A DNA stretch of 64,000 nucleotides. Origin: Chthonomonadaceae bacterium (GTDB lineage: Bacteria; Armatimonadota; Fimbriimonadia; Fimbriimonadales; Fimbriimonadaceae). The translations under genes were made by a program, and so were the position numbers. Positions 7,759 through 15,404 of the stretch are shown in pieces. The notes under the pieces are model-generated. The model saw only the letters and a program-made list of their open reading frames with translations. It did no database searches and had not been told where the DNA came from. Each line of letters opens with the position of its first letter. The first letter of the stretch is position 1. The stretch covers positions 2,833,188-2,897,187 of the forward strand of contig CP054189.1 in the NCBI GenBank assembly GCA_015709495.1, written 5' to 3'.

Positions 7759-8629
7759 TCAACCTCCGGACCAGGAGCTCCCAATGCTCAAGCTCCAATT
7801 GGTGGGGACGAACGGAAGCTGCGAGCTTCACCTCTTCGATCGCCTCCGCCACGGCCGACTTGGAGTATTGCAGGCTGAGGTTGTTCAGGAGGGTCTTGCG
7901 GGGCTGGCGGAAGCCAAGGTGGGAAAGGCGTTTGATCTCGGCGGCTCGAACCCAATCGACGTGCTTTCGTGGGGTGAGCTTGAGAACCGTGCTTTGGACT
8001 TTGGGCGGCGGCACAAAGCAACCTGGCGGCGCTTCGACGACCTTCTCGATGCAGAAGAGGCACTGCATCGTCACCGATAGCGCGCCGCGCGCAGAATCCC
8101 CCGCGGCTGCCCGGACTCGGTCGGCGACTTCCGCCTGCATCATGAGCACGGCGAGGTCGATTCTCAGGGCGTGATCTTCGACCCGTCCGAGGAGTGGGCC
8201 GGTAATCAGGTAGGGCAGGTTCGACACGATGGCGCGAGGCCGGGGCAGCCGTTCGAGAATCTCCGCCCAATCGACGCTCAGGGCATCCCCCAAGGTGACC
8301 TTCGCGCAAGGCGCCGACTCCGAAAGGGCGCTTTCGGCTCTCGCATCGAGTTCGATCGCCTCCACGGACTCGCAGACCTCGCACAACAGCGACGTTAGAG
8401 CCCCAGGGCCTGGACCGATCTCAAGCGCGCCCTTCATCCCGTGGAGCGCGATTGCGATGGCGCGAGACACCCGCTTCGAACAAAGAAAGTGCTGCCCGAG
8501 GGATTTCTGCGGAGAGTATCCGTGCCGCGAGAGAAAGGCCCGCAACGCGCGAGGTTCGTGCAAGTCGACCAACAGAGCGATTATGGACGCTCGCGAAAGA
8601 TGTGTACCTTGACCTTCCGGCGTCCCCAT
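7748..8629 (-). CDS. rsmA: 16S rRNA dimethyladenosine transferase
   Basis: KsgA/RsmA methylates A1518 and A1519 of 16S rRNA with S-adenosylmethionine. The typical opening SPQKSLGQHFL is present, followed by the SAM motif I ALEIGPGPGALTSLL, and motif IV NLPYLITGPLL. The C-terminal part with PPPKVQSTVLKL and FRQPRKTLLNNL also fits. The frame is open to 8659. I choose ATG 8629 (GAGG upstream), but the first 20 codons overlap the end of the upstream 3D-domain gene and TTG 8572 is a reasonable alternative start. Downstream queG overlaps by 11 nt; the three genes form a minus-strand operon. Confidence 0.92.
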   Translation of the reverse strand: MGTPEGQGTHLSRASIIALLVDLHEPRALRAFLSRHGYSPQKSLGQHFLCSKRVSRAIAIALHGMKGALEIGPGPGALTSLLCEVCESVEAIELDARAESALSESAPCAKVTLGDALSVDWAEILERLPRPRAIVSNLPYLITGPLLGRVEDHALRIDLAVLMMQAEVADRVRAAAGDSARGALSVTMQCLFCIEKVVEAPPGCFVPPPKVQSTVLKLTPRKHVDWVRAAEIKRLSHLGFRQPRKTLLNNLSLQYSKSAVAEAIEEVKLAASVRPHQLELEHWELLVRRLSGL

Positions 8630-9234
8630 TCGAGGGCCTCGGCGCGGGTCTGAAAGCACACGTCGATCCGGTTGCCCTTGATCGCGCTTCCGGTGTCGGC
8701 CGCGATCGCATAGCCGTACCCTTCGACGAACAGCCTCGTGCCATAAGGGATCACAGTGGGATCGACGGCAACGATCCCGTAGCCCGCCCTGAGACCCGTC
8801 GAAGTGCGGTAGGTGGCTCGCTTGCCCCGGCCCGCGCTGGGCTCATAAGCGGTCGCTTCCATCTCGATCACTTGGGACCTGGTGTGGCTTCCGCGGCTCG
8901 CGGGATAGCCCATCCGGCCCATGTGAAACACCGCTTCGACAGGCTCGATTCGCTCTTCTTTGAGAAGGACCTGGGCGATGGGCTTGCCGCTACTGAGGGT
9001 CACCGCGTACGTGCGGATCAACTTCCCGTCTTCGCCGTCGCGCTTCTTGACCACCCTGCCTTGGCCTACCGTTCGGCTGAACTCATAAACTACCGGATAG
9101 GGAATTGGCTTCGACTCCCGCTTGAGCACGACCTTGACATCAGGGTCACCCTGCGCCTGCTGGCTAAGCGAAGCGAGCGCTGAGCCTGCGAGCAGAGCGC
9201 AGCAAACCAAGAAAACCGCAAGAGGGCGCGCCAT
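8581..9234 (-). CDS. Secreted 3D-domain protein (G5/3D, RpfB/YocH-like)
   Basis: Exported protein of about 217 residues. The N-terminus MARPLAVFLVCCALLAGSAL is a clear signal peptide. The middle (VVYEFSRTVGQGRVVKKRDG) resembles a G5-like domain, and the C-terminal half is a 3D domain: MEATAYEPSAGRGKRATYRT, then AVDPTVIPYGTRLFVEGYG, AADTGSAIKGNRIDVCF. The three Asp residues and the fold belong to the double-psi barrel found in RpfB, YabE and MltA-type lytic enzymes that act on peptidoglycan. The start at 9234 has GAGGGGG upstream; the frame is open to 9282. It overlaps rsmA, a pairing (yabE-ksgA) also known in Firmicutes. Confidence 0.85.
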   Translation of the reverse strand: MARPLAVFLVCCALLAGSALASLSQQAQGDPDVKVVLKRESKPIPYPVVYEFSRTVGQGRVVKKRDGEDGKLIRTYAVTLSSGKPIAQVLLKEERIEPVEAVFHMGRMGYPASRGSHTRSQVIEMEATAYEPSAGRGKRATYRTSTGLRAGYGIVAVDPTVIPYGTRLFVEGYGYAIAADTGSAIKGNRIDVCFQTRAEALEWGRRKVKVHIFRERP

Positions 9235-9462
9235 CCGGCCCCCTCGCCAACCTCCAAGTCCCGACCCACGTGAGTATCGCATCGGTTCCAGCGGGACAAG
9301 CTACCAATTTCAGCGGCCCGAGGGCAACCCCAGGAAATTGGCAAGGAGCCGGAAAAATCCGGGATTCTGCCCGACCTGCCAGAGATATGATCCTTTTTCG
9401 CTCTTCGAAAATCTCGCGATTTCTTTCAATATCTGGGACTTTTCGCGGCGTTCGCGCTTGCC

Positions 9463-11307
9463 TTAGACGAGCGGAAGGCCCATCGCCTGCAGCCACTCCC
9501 TCAACTTGGCGACCCGATTCGGCACCGCGTCGATGTTGAGCGGGCGGCCCCGCGCGTCCACGATAATCCCCACCGTTCCGCCTTCCAGCCGTTTGGTGAT
9601 CGGCTTGCCCTTCCCCGCCCCGACGTCGAAGCCCTTTGCGGGTTCGATGGTGGCTTCGAGGAACTTCCCTCGTTCCAGAGGAATGACCTTGATATGCCCG
9701 CAGGCCACCGACTCGTCGACGCCCGCGCCCGTCACCCGAACGCAGGGCTCGCCTTCGCTGCCTTTTCCGACGGGGGAGATGCAGTCGCCGCACTTTACGA
9801 TGCAGTCGAACTCGAACACCTGCCGCGCGGCATCGTAGAAGTGCTCCGATAGAACGCCTAGGTGCGGCATCATGAAGATCGAATCGACCGTGAGCATGGT
9901 TACGCCTTCGGGCTGATAAGCGTCCATCATCATCAGCGCGGATTGGGCGCGGCTCGGCGCATGGGAGAGCACTCCTCCCGACCCGATGACCATGTCCAGC
10001 TTCATCATCTGCACGAGGGTTTGCCCCGACTCCTTCTGGTCGAAGATCTGCCCGACGTCGCGTTGCTGCTGCACCCCGACCAGCCCCCTGGCCAGCGATT
10101 TATGGTGCTCGAACGCCAATCGCAGCGCCTCCCGCGCGACGGCATGTTCAATTAGCAGGTCCTCGTAGGTTTGCGGGATCGTGGTCGGACGGATCATCTT
10201 GTTCCGCAACCGATTCCGCACTTCAAAAGGATCGACCTCGAAGGGCAGCCACCTCACGATGTTCTCGATTCCGGCCTCTTTGAGCACGTTGCAAATCGAG
10301 TAGCTCATCCCGAGGTTCGCGGAAACCGTGCGGTTGTAGACTCCGCCAAAGACGCTGAACACGTCGGTCGTGGCCCCGCCGATGTCGACGCCCAATAGGT
10401 TCAGGCCCTCCTGGTCGGCGTAGGACTTCATCAGCTTGCCCACGGCGTTCGGCGTCGCCATAATCTCCTCGCTCGTCCATTCGAGGAGCTTTGCGTATCC
10501 GGGGGCCTGCTGCATGACGTGTTCGAGGAACATCTCATGGATCTCGTCCCGCGCAGGGTCGAGGTTCTCGCGGTCGAGTGTCGGCCGGAGGTTATCGACG
10601 CACTTGAGTTCGATCGTCTCACCCAGGACTTGGCTCACCTCAGACCGGGCAGCGACGTTGCCGGCGTAGATGATCGGGAGCTTCATGTCGCCGAAGCGCG
10701 GCCGTGGGTCTGCCCGCCGCACCACCTCCGCCATGTCGATCAGGTGCTGCTTGGTGCCGCCGTCGGTCCCCCCGGACATGAGCACGATATCGGGCCGGAG
10801 TTGCCGCAGGCGCTGCACCCTCTCAAACTCTCTGCGGCCATCGTCGACAGCGAGAGTGTCCATCAAGATCGCCCCCGCGCCGAGCGCCGCCCGTTCCGCG
10901 GATTCCGCGCTCATGCGCTTGACGACGCCCGCGACCATCATCTGCAAGCCCCCACCGGCAGAGCTTGTCGACACGTAAAGATCGGCCGCCTCCAACTCGT
11001 TCGAGCGCTGATCGACGACTGCGCCGTTCTTCTGAAGGCGCCACACCTTACTGTCCTTCAACAGCTTCCGCCGTCCGGGCTTGAACCCTTCCGCCTCGGG
11101 AACGTTGGTCTCGGTGACCTCTTCGAGTTCCGTCACGGCGTTGAGGACGCCTTTCGTAACGTCTTCAAAGGGCCGCTCGACGGTTGTGGGCGCCTCCCCT
11201 CGCGCGACCAAGCGGTAATTGCCTTCGGGGTTCCTTTCGATCAGGATCGACTTTGTCGTGGTCGATCCGCAGTCGGTTGCAACGATGCGCAGAATGTCCT
11301 GGGACAT
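9463..11307 (-). CDS. glmL: Glutamate-mutase-type MutL/GlmL family ATPase
   Basis: Protein of about 614 residues of the GlmL/MutL family, actin-like ATPases associated with B12-dependent mutases as reactivating or accessory factors. Two phosphate loops are visible: VATDCGSTTTKSILIE at the N-terminus and LLGVDIGGATTDVFSVFGG near the centre. Other family features are LYVSTSSAGGGLQMMVAGVV and LMSGGTDGGTKQH. No mutase subunit (glmS/glmE or similar) is in the window, so its partner is unknown. ATG 11307 is preferred over 11316 because a CATAAT hexamer lies 7 nt upstream, which suggests a leaderless transcript beginning at the ATG. Divergent from the GT2 gene. Confidence 0.85.
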   Translation of the reverse strand: MSQDILRIVATDCGSTTTKSILIERNPEGNYRLVARGEAPTTVERPFEDVTKGVLNAVTELEEVTETNVPEAEGFKPGRRKLLKDSKVWRLQKNGAVVDQRSNELEAADLYVSTSSAGGGLQMMVAGVVKRMSAESAERAALGAGAILMDTLAVDDGRREFERVQRLRQLRPDIVLMSGGTDGGTKQHLIDMAEVVRRADPRPRFGDMKLPIIYAGNVAARSEVSQVLGETIELKCVDNLRPTLDRENLDPARDEIHEMFLEHVMQQAPGYAKLLEWTSEEIMATPNAVGKLMKSYADQEGLNLLGVDIGGATTDVFSVFGGVYNRTVSANLGMSYSICNVLKEAGIENIVRWLPFEVDPFEVRNRLRNKMIRPTTIPQTYEDLLIEHAVAREALRLAFEHHKSLARGLVGVQQQRDVGQIFDQKESGQTLVQMMKLDMVIGSGGVLSHAPSRAQSALMMMDAYQPEGVTMLTVDSIFMMPHLGVLSEHFYDAARQVFEFDCIVKCGDCISPVGKGSEGEPCVRVTGAGVDESVACGHIKVIPLERGKFLEATIEPAKGFDVGAGKGKPITKRLEGGTVGIIVDARGRPLNIDAVPNRVAKLREWLQAMGLPLV

Positions 11308-11314
11308 GGGTCTC

Positions 11315-11320
11315 ATTATG
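11315..11320 (-). promoter_or_regulatory. -10 element of glmL, leaderless geometry
   Basis: On the minus strand CATAAT is followed by seven bases and then the ATG of glmL at 11307. A transcript initiated at the normal distance from this hexamer would begin at or within one base of the start codon. No ribosome-binding site is present. Confidence 0.45.
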
Positions 11321-11507
11321 ACCCGTCAGGCTGCGGTTGGATGTGGCGAGCCCTCTGCGCCCTGGGCTTTCAGCATGTGGCAAGTCGATACAGGTTTGGT
11401 CCTTCGAATCCCCTCGTTGTTGGTCCGCACTTGCAATGCCGACCCAGGTCTCGGAGTCGCCAGACCTTCCAAGGCTTCCCTCTGCGTGCAGTATTGTATT
11501 CAGGCGC

Positions 11508-12659
11508 ATGAAAAACACACTCAGCCTCTGCCTGCTGGTGCGAAACGAATCCGCAAACGTCGGGAAAGCGATCGAGTCGTTCGAGGGCTACGTCGATGAG
11601 GTAGTCGTTGTCGACACTGGGTCCGACGACGACACCCGTGAAGTGGCGCTGAGTCACGGGGCCAGAGTGCTGGACTTCCCTTGGCGAGACGATTTCGCGG
11701 CAGTCCGCAACTTCCTCTTCTCTCACGCGCGCTGCGACTGGATATTTCACCTCGACGCCGATGAGACGCTTCTTCCGGGAAGCCGCGAGGAGATTCGAAA
11801 CCTCATCGGACGGCCCGAGGTCCAAGGTGCCTACGTGCTCCGGCAAGACCTCTTTTCGGCTGACGATCCTTCTCAGTTCACGGAAATGCTGCAGCTTCGA
11901 CTGTTTCGCAGCGGGGAACTTCCCCAACAGGTGGGCCGTTGCCACCCACACTTTGAACCACCGCTGGAAGACGTCGCGCGCACGTCGGGCAGACAGGTCG
12001 TCCTCTCAAACGTTTGGCTCAGGCACACCGGCTACGTTGCCGAACTCAAACCCACGAAGCTCGAACGATCGGCAAGGCTCTTGGAACTGGAGTTACAGGA
12101 TCGGCCAGGGCAGTTCTATTATCAAGTCGAACTTGCGATGACCTTACTGCAACTGGGCAGTGGCCGGGCCACCGCTGCCTTGCGACAGGCGTGCGAATCG
12201 TTGCGGCCGCATCTGGCGGCCCCGACTGCACCGAACCACCAAGCGGCCCTTCTCTTGGAAATCCTGCTGCAGATCCAAGACCACAACTTGCCGGGCGGAT
12301 GGTCCAAGGACCAAGTCAGGGAACTCTCCGCCCGGTGGTTCCCCAACTCGGCCCCGCTGACTTGGCTTCGGGCATCGTATGAGTTTCGCGAGGGCAGGTT
12401 CGAATCCGCAAGGGCGACGCTCGAACACCTCGAAGCCATGGCTGACAACGAATCGTACGACAAGACCACGAGCTTCCACCCGAGCATCCTCGGACCCGAA
12501 CTGCACCTGAACCTCGGGGTCTGCTACGCGCGGCTCGGCAAACTGAACGAAGCGATTGCTTGCTTCGAGAAACTGCGGAACACTCAGTTCGCGGATTTTG
12601 CCGAACAGAACCTTGCCGCAATTCGCGATCTTCAGCGGCAGTTTGAATCCGAAGCCTGA
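11508..12659 (+). CDS. Family 2 glycosyltransferase with TPR-like C-terminus
   Basis: Protein of about 383 residues. Residues 1-200 are a GT2 domain of the SunS/WaaE-like type: LSLCLLVRNESANVGKAIES, VDEVVVVDTGSDDDTREVA, and the metal-binding HLDADE. The rest (from about residue 215) is helical with TPR-like repeats, e.g. HLNLGVCYARLGKLNEAIACFEKL. This GT2-TPR arrangement is common in bacteria for glycosylating proteins or small glycans; the acceptor is unknown. The frame is open from 11337, but conservation starts at ATG 11508, so that is the chosen start. It is divergent from glmL across about 200 bp and followed by a PEP-CTERM gene. Confidence 0.82.
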   Translation: MKNTLSLCLLVRNESANVGKAIESFEGYVDEVVVVDTGSDDDTREVALSHGARVLDFPWRDDFAAVRNFLFSHARCDWIFHLDADETLLPGSREEIRNLIGRPEVQGAYVLRQDLFSADDPSQFTEMLQLRLFRSGELPQQVGRCHPHFEPPLEDVARTSGRQVVLSNVWLRHTGYVAELKPTKLERSARLLELELQDRPGQFYYQVELAMTLLQLGSGRATAALRQACESLRPHLAAPTAPNHQAALLLEILLQIQDHNLPGGWSKDQVRELSARWFPNSAPLTWLRASYEFREGRFESARATLEHLEAMADNESYDKTTSFHPSILGPELHLNLGVCYARLGKLNEAIACFEKLRNTQFADFAEQNLAAIRDLQRQFESEA

Positions 12660-12796
12660 GTCAGGATCCTCCGTCGATCGCCATTCTTAACAGAAAAGTC
12701 AAAGATGGATTGCGAATTCAATGTTACAATGTACCCTGGACTGCGAACCTGAAGGGCTGTTCGTTCTGACGTTCGAGGTCAGTCAAAGGAGACCCT

Positions 12797-13399
12797 ATGA
12801 AGAGAGATATTTCGAGAGCATGTTTGACGCTAGGCCTTGCCAGCACTTGGGGAGTCGGCGCCGCGACGGAGTTCTATGGGACGGTCGAAAACGTCACGAC
12901 ACAAGGGCCCATGGCATTCCTCTACGCTTCAGGAGTGTCGAGCCCACACGCGGCCACCGGCATGATCAATCTGAACACGAGCACCTCGTTCTTCCCCGCC
13001 CCGGGGCCCACTCCGTTCTACGCGGAGTTCGTCGTCGCTGAAGGTGGTGGAGTCTGGGGCACCATCGGCTGCATCGACGTCGACCGAGTTTCGCTGGGGG
13101 TTAGCGCGGACGACGTCAGTTCCATGCTGGGCCAGACTTGGGAGTCCCTGTTCCCCGACTTTTCTGAAGTATCGATTGCGACTGCCGTGATCAATGGCGA
13201 CTTTACGACGCTCTCCCAGTTCGCCGACTACTACCCTTGGTACTTCGACACCCCTGAAGCCCTTGGGGCACAAGCGACCCTTGTGGACTTCTCGAACGGG
13301 ACGTTTGGAGGCTACGTTACGCTCGTTCCCGAACCGACGACGATGGTTGCGCTGGCCACAAGTTCGATAGCACTCTTGCTTCGGCGAAGGCGTTCGTAA
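12797..13399 (+). CDS. PEP-CTERM sorting-signal protein
   Basis: Exported protein of 200 residues with a signal-like N-terminus (MKRDISRACLTLGLASTWGV) and a PEP-CTERM tail: VPEPTTMVALATSSIALLLR, then RRRS. This tripartite tail (PEP motif, hydrophobic span, basic end) is recognised by exosortase, which cleaves and anchors the protein at the surface. The body has no recognised domain. AAAGGAGA precedes the ATG. A strong GC hairpin (13424-13447) follows the stop. No exosortase gene is in this window. One of five such proteins here. Confidence 0.85.
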   Translation: MKRDISRACLTLGLASTWGVGAATEFYGTVENVTTQGPMAFLYASGVSSPHAATGMINLNTSTSFFPAPGPTPFYAEFVVAEGGGVWGTIGCIDVDRVSLGVSADDVSSMLGQTWESLFPDFSEVSIATAVINGDFTTLSQFADYYPWYFDTPEALGAQATLVDFSNGTFGGYVTLVPEPTTMVALATSSIALLLRRRRS

Positions 13400-13423
13400 G
13401 CAAGCCACGCGAGTCTATGGTCC

Positions 13424-13447
13424 GGGCCTCCCAAATTTGGGGGGCCC
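13424..13447 (+). terminator. Hairpin terminator after PEP-CTERM gene
   Basis: GGGCCTCCC (13424-13432) pairs with GGGGGGCCC (13439-13447), with a T-G wobble and a six-base loop AAATTT. It lies 24 bases after the stop of the upstream gene. The following tract is only weakly T-rich, so efficiency is uncertain. Confidence 0.5.
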
Positions 13448-13494
13448 ATTCGGTTTTGGGGCGGGCAGGAACCCACGGAGGCGTCCCCGAAGGT

Positions 13495-13500
13495 TATAAT
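13495..13500 (+). promoter_or_regulatory. -10 element of the ABC ATPase gene
   Basis: A consensus TATAAT lies 44 bases before the TTG start at 13545 and directly after the upstream terminator-like hairpin. There is no good -35 hexamer at 17 bases, so the box is suggestive rather than proven. Confidence 0.45.
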
Positions 13501-13544
13501 CTCACAGCCCGACGCCGCGGCAGCCGGGCTCCAGGAGTTTTCGC

Positions 13545-14693
13545 TTGGCAGGAGTCAGATTCAACGGCATCGGCAAGGTTTTCGGGAAGGACGTTCACGC
13601 TGTTCGCGACCTGAATCTTGAAATCGCTGACCAAGAGTTCATGGTCCTCGTCGGCCCTTCGGGATGCGGAAAGACCACCGCGCTGCGGATGGTCGCCGGG
13701 CTCGAAGAAGCTACCACCGGCGACATCTTCATCGGGGACCGGCGAGTCAACGACGTGCCCCCGAAAGACCGCGACATCGCGATGGTGTTCCAGAACTACG
13801 CGCTCTACCCTCACATGAACGTGTACGACAACATCGCGTTCGGGCTGAGACTGCGCGAGCTCAAGGGCGTGTTCTGGCAACTCAGCCACCTCAGCCAAGC
13901 GCGCAAAGTCAAAGGCGACATCGACCGGAGGGTCCGCGAAACCGCCGCAATGCTCGGGATCGAGACCCTGCTTCACCGAAAGCCCAAGGAACTCTCCGGC
14001 GGCCAAAGGCAGAGAGTCGCGCTCGGTCGGGCCATCGTCCGCCAGCCCAAGGTGTTCCTCATGGACGAGCCCCTCTCCAACCTCGACGCCAAGCTCAGAA
14101 TCCAGACACGCGCCGAGTTGATTCGGCTCCACCGATCGCTCCAGATCACCACGATCTACGTCACCCACGATCAGGTAGAGGCGATGACGATGGGGCAGCG
14201 AATCGCCGTGATGAAGGACGGCGTGCTGCAGCAATGCGACGTCCCAGAGGTCGTCTACAACCAGCCCGCGAACAAGTTCGTCGCCGGGTTCATCGGGTCC
14301 CCGCCCATGAACTTCGTCGAGGCGCGCATCCGCAAGGAAGGCGCCAAGGTGTGGATCGACGCCGCCGACTTCAAGCTTCCCCTGAACGGAACTGCGAGCG
14401 CCGGGGTGGCAGACGGTCAAGTGGTTTGGCTCGGAATCCGGCCCGAAGCCATTTTCGATGCGAAGGTGCCCTCGTCGGTCAAGGCATCGCAGGAAAACAC
14501 CCTTCAACTAAAGATCGACGTCCTCGAACCCCTCGGGCACGAATATGTCGCCTACCTAACGACCGGCAAGCACAACCTTATCGCCACCCTCGACCCCACT
14601 TCGAAGGTGAAGGAGGCTGAGTCGGCGGAGTTCCTCATCAACCTCGACGAGATTCACGTGTTCGACGCCGAAACCGAACAAGCGATTCGGTGA
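13545..14693 (+). CDS. ugpC: MalK/UgpC-type sugar ABC transporter ATPase
   Basis: ATPase of 382 residues that energises CUT1 sugar importers. Walker A is GPSGCGKTTALR, the Q-loop region is VFQNYALYPHMNV, the signature is LSGGQRQRVALGRAIVRQPK, Walker B is VFLMDEPLSNLDAKL and the switch His is in TIYVTHDQVEAMTMG. A C-terminal regulatory OB-fold (from about residue 245) contains GIRPE, as in MalK, UgpC and MsmX. An insertion of about 15 residues follows LRLREL. Start is TTG 13545. No permease or binding protein is adjacent, so it may be a shared ATPase for several importers, as MsmX is in Bacillus (established for MsmX, inference here). Confidence 0.88.
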   Translation: MAGVRFNGIGKVFGKDVHAVRDLNLEIADQEFMVLVGPSGCGKTTALRMVAGLEEATTGDIFIGDRRVNDVPPKDRDIAMVFQNYALYPHMNVYDNIAFGLRLRELKGVFWQLSHLSQARKVKGDIDRRVRETAAMLGIETLLHRKPKELSGGQRQRVALGRAIVRQPKVFLMDEPLSNLDAKLRIQTRAELIRLHRSLQITTIYVTHDQVEAMTMGQRIAVMKDGVLQQCDVPEVVYNQPANKFVAGFIGSPPMNFVEARIRKEGAKVWIDAADFKLPLNGTASAGVADGQVVWLGIRPEAIFDAKVPSSVKASQENTLQLKIDVLEPLGHEYVAYLTTGKHNLIATLDPTSKVKEAESAEFLINLDEIHVFDAETEQAIR

Positions 14694-14721
14694 AATTCGG
14701 GAGCCTGTGAGACCCACAAAG

Positions 14722-14753
14722 AAGCGCCCTAGTCCTTGCTGACCAGGGCGCTT
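14722..14753. terminator. Bidirectional terminator between convergent genes
   Basis: AAGCGCCCT (14722-14730) and AGGGCGCTT (14745-14753) form a perfect nine-base stem with a 14-base loop. The stem is flanked by A- and T-containing ends on both sides. It lies between the convergent ABC ATPase gene and a PEP-CTERM gene and can serve both. Confidence 0.7.
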
Positions 14754-14777
14754 TCTCGATGGAAGCTCCTACGGCGA

Positions 14778-15317
14778 TTACTTTCGGCGACGCCGCAAAA
14801 AGGCAACGCTACCCAAGGCCAGCGCTGCCATCGAAGTCGGTTCGGGAACCGCATTGACGTTCAGCTTCACGATGGTATCGTGCGTGAACGCAAGCTCCAT
14901 CCAATCGATCTGGATCTCCGAGCCGGTGAAGCTAACTCGACTCGAATCGAAGCCCCCCATGTTGGTCGAAGCGTCGATCGTCACCGACGTAAATGCCGGC
15001 CCCGAGACCATGCGCATGGCGATGCCGTTGTAGATGGTCGGCGCCAAAGACAAGCTCGACGAGGACCACGTCGAAGCGGCCATATAGTCGAACGTGATCG
15101 ACGTGTCGTCCACATCGATGTCGAAATAGCCCGCGAAGTTGCCCTCAACTCCGGGCCCAACCACGAAGTCCGTCTGAGAGTTGTAAGCTCCCCCATAGGC
15201 GTAGTACTGCCATCCCATCGTGGAACCGTCGAGGCCGGCGAGCGCCGAGCTGGGAAGAAAGAGCGCCGAAGCGCCAAGGGCGAGCGGAAGCGCCCGCAAA
15301 AGGGTCTTGTTTCGCAT
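14778..15317 (-). CDS. PEP-CTERM sorting-signal protein
   Basis: Exported protein of 179 residues. It has a signal peptide (MRNKTLLRALPLALGASALF...SSALA), a beta-rich body with no recognised family (GNFAGYFDIDVDDTSITFDY), and a PEP-CTERM tail (NAVPEPTSMAALALGSVAFL followed by RRRRK). AAGGAG lies about 12 bases before the ATG on the minus strand. It is divergent from the RHS array that starts at 15405. Confidence 0.82.
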   Translation of the reverse strand: MRNKTLLRALPLALGASALFLPSSALAGLDGSTMGWQYYAYGGAYNSQTDFVVGPGVEGNFAGYFDIDVDDTSITFDYMAASTWSSSSLSLAPTIYNGIAMRMVSGPAFTSVTIDASTNMGGFDSSRVSFTGSEIQIDWMELAFTHDTIVKLNVNAVPEPTSMAALALGSVAFLRRRRK

Positions 15318-15404
15318 ATTTAGCTTATTCTCCTTTATCGATCGATCCGAAAAACATCTCTGCCCAATCCCGGACCATTCCTATCGTACTGCAGGTTTCT
15401 GTAA

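Noticed and set aside
10519..11511. Plus-strand frame of 330 codons opposite glmL
   Set aside because: Antisense shadow of glmL, which carries two clear ATPase phosphate loops.
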